From Lutraria lutraria (lineage: Eukaryota > Mollusca > Bivalvia > Venerida > Mactridae): a DNA stretch of 64,000 nt. Under the pieces are notes generated by a model. The model was not told the origin of the DNA and ran no database searches. It was given only the letters and a program-made list of their open reading frames with translations. The position numbers and the translations under genes are program-made. Shown piece after piece: positions 62,319 to 64,000 of the stretch; position 1 is the first letter of the stretch; each line of letters opens with the position of its first letter. The stretch is taken from NCBI GenBank assembly GCA_964023205.1, contig OZ026835.1, positions 6,840,414 to 6,904,413 on the forward strand. The letters are read 5' to 3'.

Positions 62319-64000
62319 TATGTCTTGGATGTTTAAATTTCTGCTCATCATCATACACATTTATTGAATTTTTAAAAAATGCCATCCTTTACATGTGTAA
62401 ATGTAACTGCCCTATAATATTACAATTTACCATCTATTTGTCCAGATTATAACATTTTCTTCTGTAAAATTAGGAATTTTGAAGTAGGGGGTTTGAATTG
62501 AGTGATTAGAAAAAATGGTTAATAAGTTTATGGTAGCCTGTCATAGATTATTAATGTCTTTTTATTTAGAACTTAGTTTATTTTAGAACGCACAACCTAT
62601 GACTCTCCAGTGTTAAGGTAAACCAAACACTACATATTAGACTAATATTTCTTCACTACAGTTAAATGCAATATTTGTATTTGCCCAGATAAACCATCTT
62701 TACAATTATAATAGAGCCTTTAAAAGATTGTTAGCAAAAAATATGCATTTTTATTATATATAATCAAGGACTTATATACATAAATGTATATAAGTCCTTG
62801 GTAAGGGTAAGAAATGGATTTTTCCTGTTTTTTATCCTGTTTGACTTTTGCGACTCACAGGTCCTAAGTGCTGTAGTTACCCACAAGATTTATATTTTTC
62901 GTTAGTAAAATCTAGAGTTGTGTGTCCTGATCTCTCTTTAAATAGTTCTATTTATATATTCATTTACAGTTGTAGTTATGTTACATTGGGGTGTTGTTCA
63001 TCACATGTATGTCCATATTTTTATGTCATTTCATATCTGCATTATAAGGTCTATTGAAGTCCATTTTAGTTCATCAGTGTATGAAGGTCAATGTCAAAGT
63101 TTATGCAAGTTTGAAGGTTAAGGACGACATATTATTAAATTCTGAAGGACATGGATATTTTGGTAATTGAATGTCATGTGTCCTCCGTGTTAATATTTTA
63201 ATGGCAGATTTTTTTTTTAAAAATCTCCTTTTACATACTTCAAATTTTTGAAGGTATTACCAATGTTACCATTTTTATACTGTTTTACTTTTATGTGTGG
63301 AGGAATTCATCTGAACAGTAAACTGTATAACAGAAATTTAAATGTTTAGTTCGTGACCCATAACTGCAGTATTTTCTTCAAATCATTAATCTTTGACCTG
63401 CTCACCATCTTATGACTTTTAAGATTTCATACATCTGTTAAAGATAAAACAGATTAGTTATTGATACCCTTGGGGTCTCTTTTATATAATTCGTTGAAAG
63501 AGCTTGGTGAGGTATTGAATACCCTTTGGTGCCTCTGTCATAAAATTTACAGAGGGAGGAGAATATTTAAGTACTCTATAGCCTCTTCATGTTTTGCTTC
63601 TGTTAATTTTACTTCAGTTATTTATACATAGAAATGTTCTTAATTTTTGTTGTGATTGTCTTTTATGTTAATATTTGTTCAGCTATATTATACAGGACTG
63701 TAGGAAGCAATGTTTGATTCAGGGATTTGTCTGACAACGGGGCAGTGAAGGAAACTATATAGTGAACCAGTTTTTATGAGATGAATTTACTTGTAAATTC
63801 TTCTCATATAGCGATCACGCAGACTATGAATTTCAACACTGCATTTCTCTATATAGCCTTAGGGAGCGCTTCGTACTACATTTTTTCGGTCTTTGTCGTT
63901 ACAGACTCGCTAACAGAGCGATACTGCACGAAGTACAAACACTCATTCACACACAGTCAGTTAAGTAAATACCGTGGGTGCGGTAACTGTATCGATTTTC

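Larger units (their letters stand above)
59155..64000 (+). repeat. Segmental duplication, derived copy (continues past window end)
   Basis: Matches 14988-20068. The left junction is sharp: similarity starts near gtaaaactttataaag and is absent before it. Compared with the parent there is a 128-bp deletion (parent 15021-15148 missing), a 4-bp insertion (aagt), a ~65-bp deletion near 60803 (parent ~16754-16818) and loss of one of two 17-bp tandem copies present at 17054-17087. Position 64000 corresponds to 20068, so the duplication runs out of the window. Confidence 0.95.

Noticed and set aside
1..64000. CRISPR arrays, bacterial operons, viral genomes or LTR retrotransposons
   Set aside because: No regularly spaced identical repeats, no ribosome-binding-site-led gene strings, no LTR pairs or viral polymerase/capsid frames were seen.

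Overview
This is AT-rich eukaryotic nuclear DNA, most likely from a bivalve mollusc. Genes are small and split by GT-AG introns, spacers are long, and many dispersed repeats are of a kind common in molluscan genomes (TGTCC/GGTCA-rich 'gtgagct' elements, tRNA-derived SINEs, pogo- and hAT-like MITEs, PHD-bearing LINE remnants). The species call is inference; no marker gene is present.

Layout. (1) 2.5-16.5 kb, plus strand: a complete-looking inhibitor of apoptosis (IAP/BIRC) gene rebuilt from six coding exons in consistent phase (555 aa: BIR1, BIR2, UBA-like, C-terminal RING). Its first coding intron is about 10 kb and holds a pogo-like MITE, a SINE, a 160-bp tandem element and a pre-miRNA-sized hairpin. 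(2) 16.5-20 kb: repeat-rich 3' flank. (3) 21-30 kb: two neighbouring copies of a ~1 kb dispersed repeat, a minus-strand terminal exon with a PAN/apple-like cysteine pattern, a second inverted pogo-like MITE and an old unidentified sequence. (4) 31.4-36 kb, minus strand: a four-exon gene for a 153-aa secreted protein with two LDLR class A domains; its first intron contains a near-perfect 359-bp palindromic hAT-like MITE and a tyrosine-recombinase remnant. (5) 36-48 kb: mostly transposon debris, with one LINE 5' part (PHD finger plus endonuclease), one LINE 3' part, a separate minus-strand LINE with a mutated reverse transcriptase, and foldback elements. (6) 49.7-51.1 kb: a likely three-exon gene for a 78-aa Ser/Arg/Gly-rich protein with CRE and CCAAT motifs just upstream. 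(7) 54-58.9 kb, minus strand: a seven-exon gene for a 203-aa protein of no recognised function. (8) 59.15 kb to the window end: a direct segmental duplication of 15-20 kb carrying the last three IAP exons as a broken pseudogene.

The main results are the spliced gene models (each phase-consistent across every junction), the recent ~4.9-kb partial duplication with four separate lesions in the IAP copy, and an odd start to the 54-58.9 kb gene, where a 94-nt GT-AG interval lies in reading frame with the next exon, contains a stop and reads like the missing N-terminus of the protein. All assignments come from reading the sequence by eye; none has been searched against a database.
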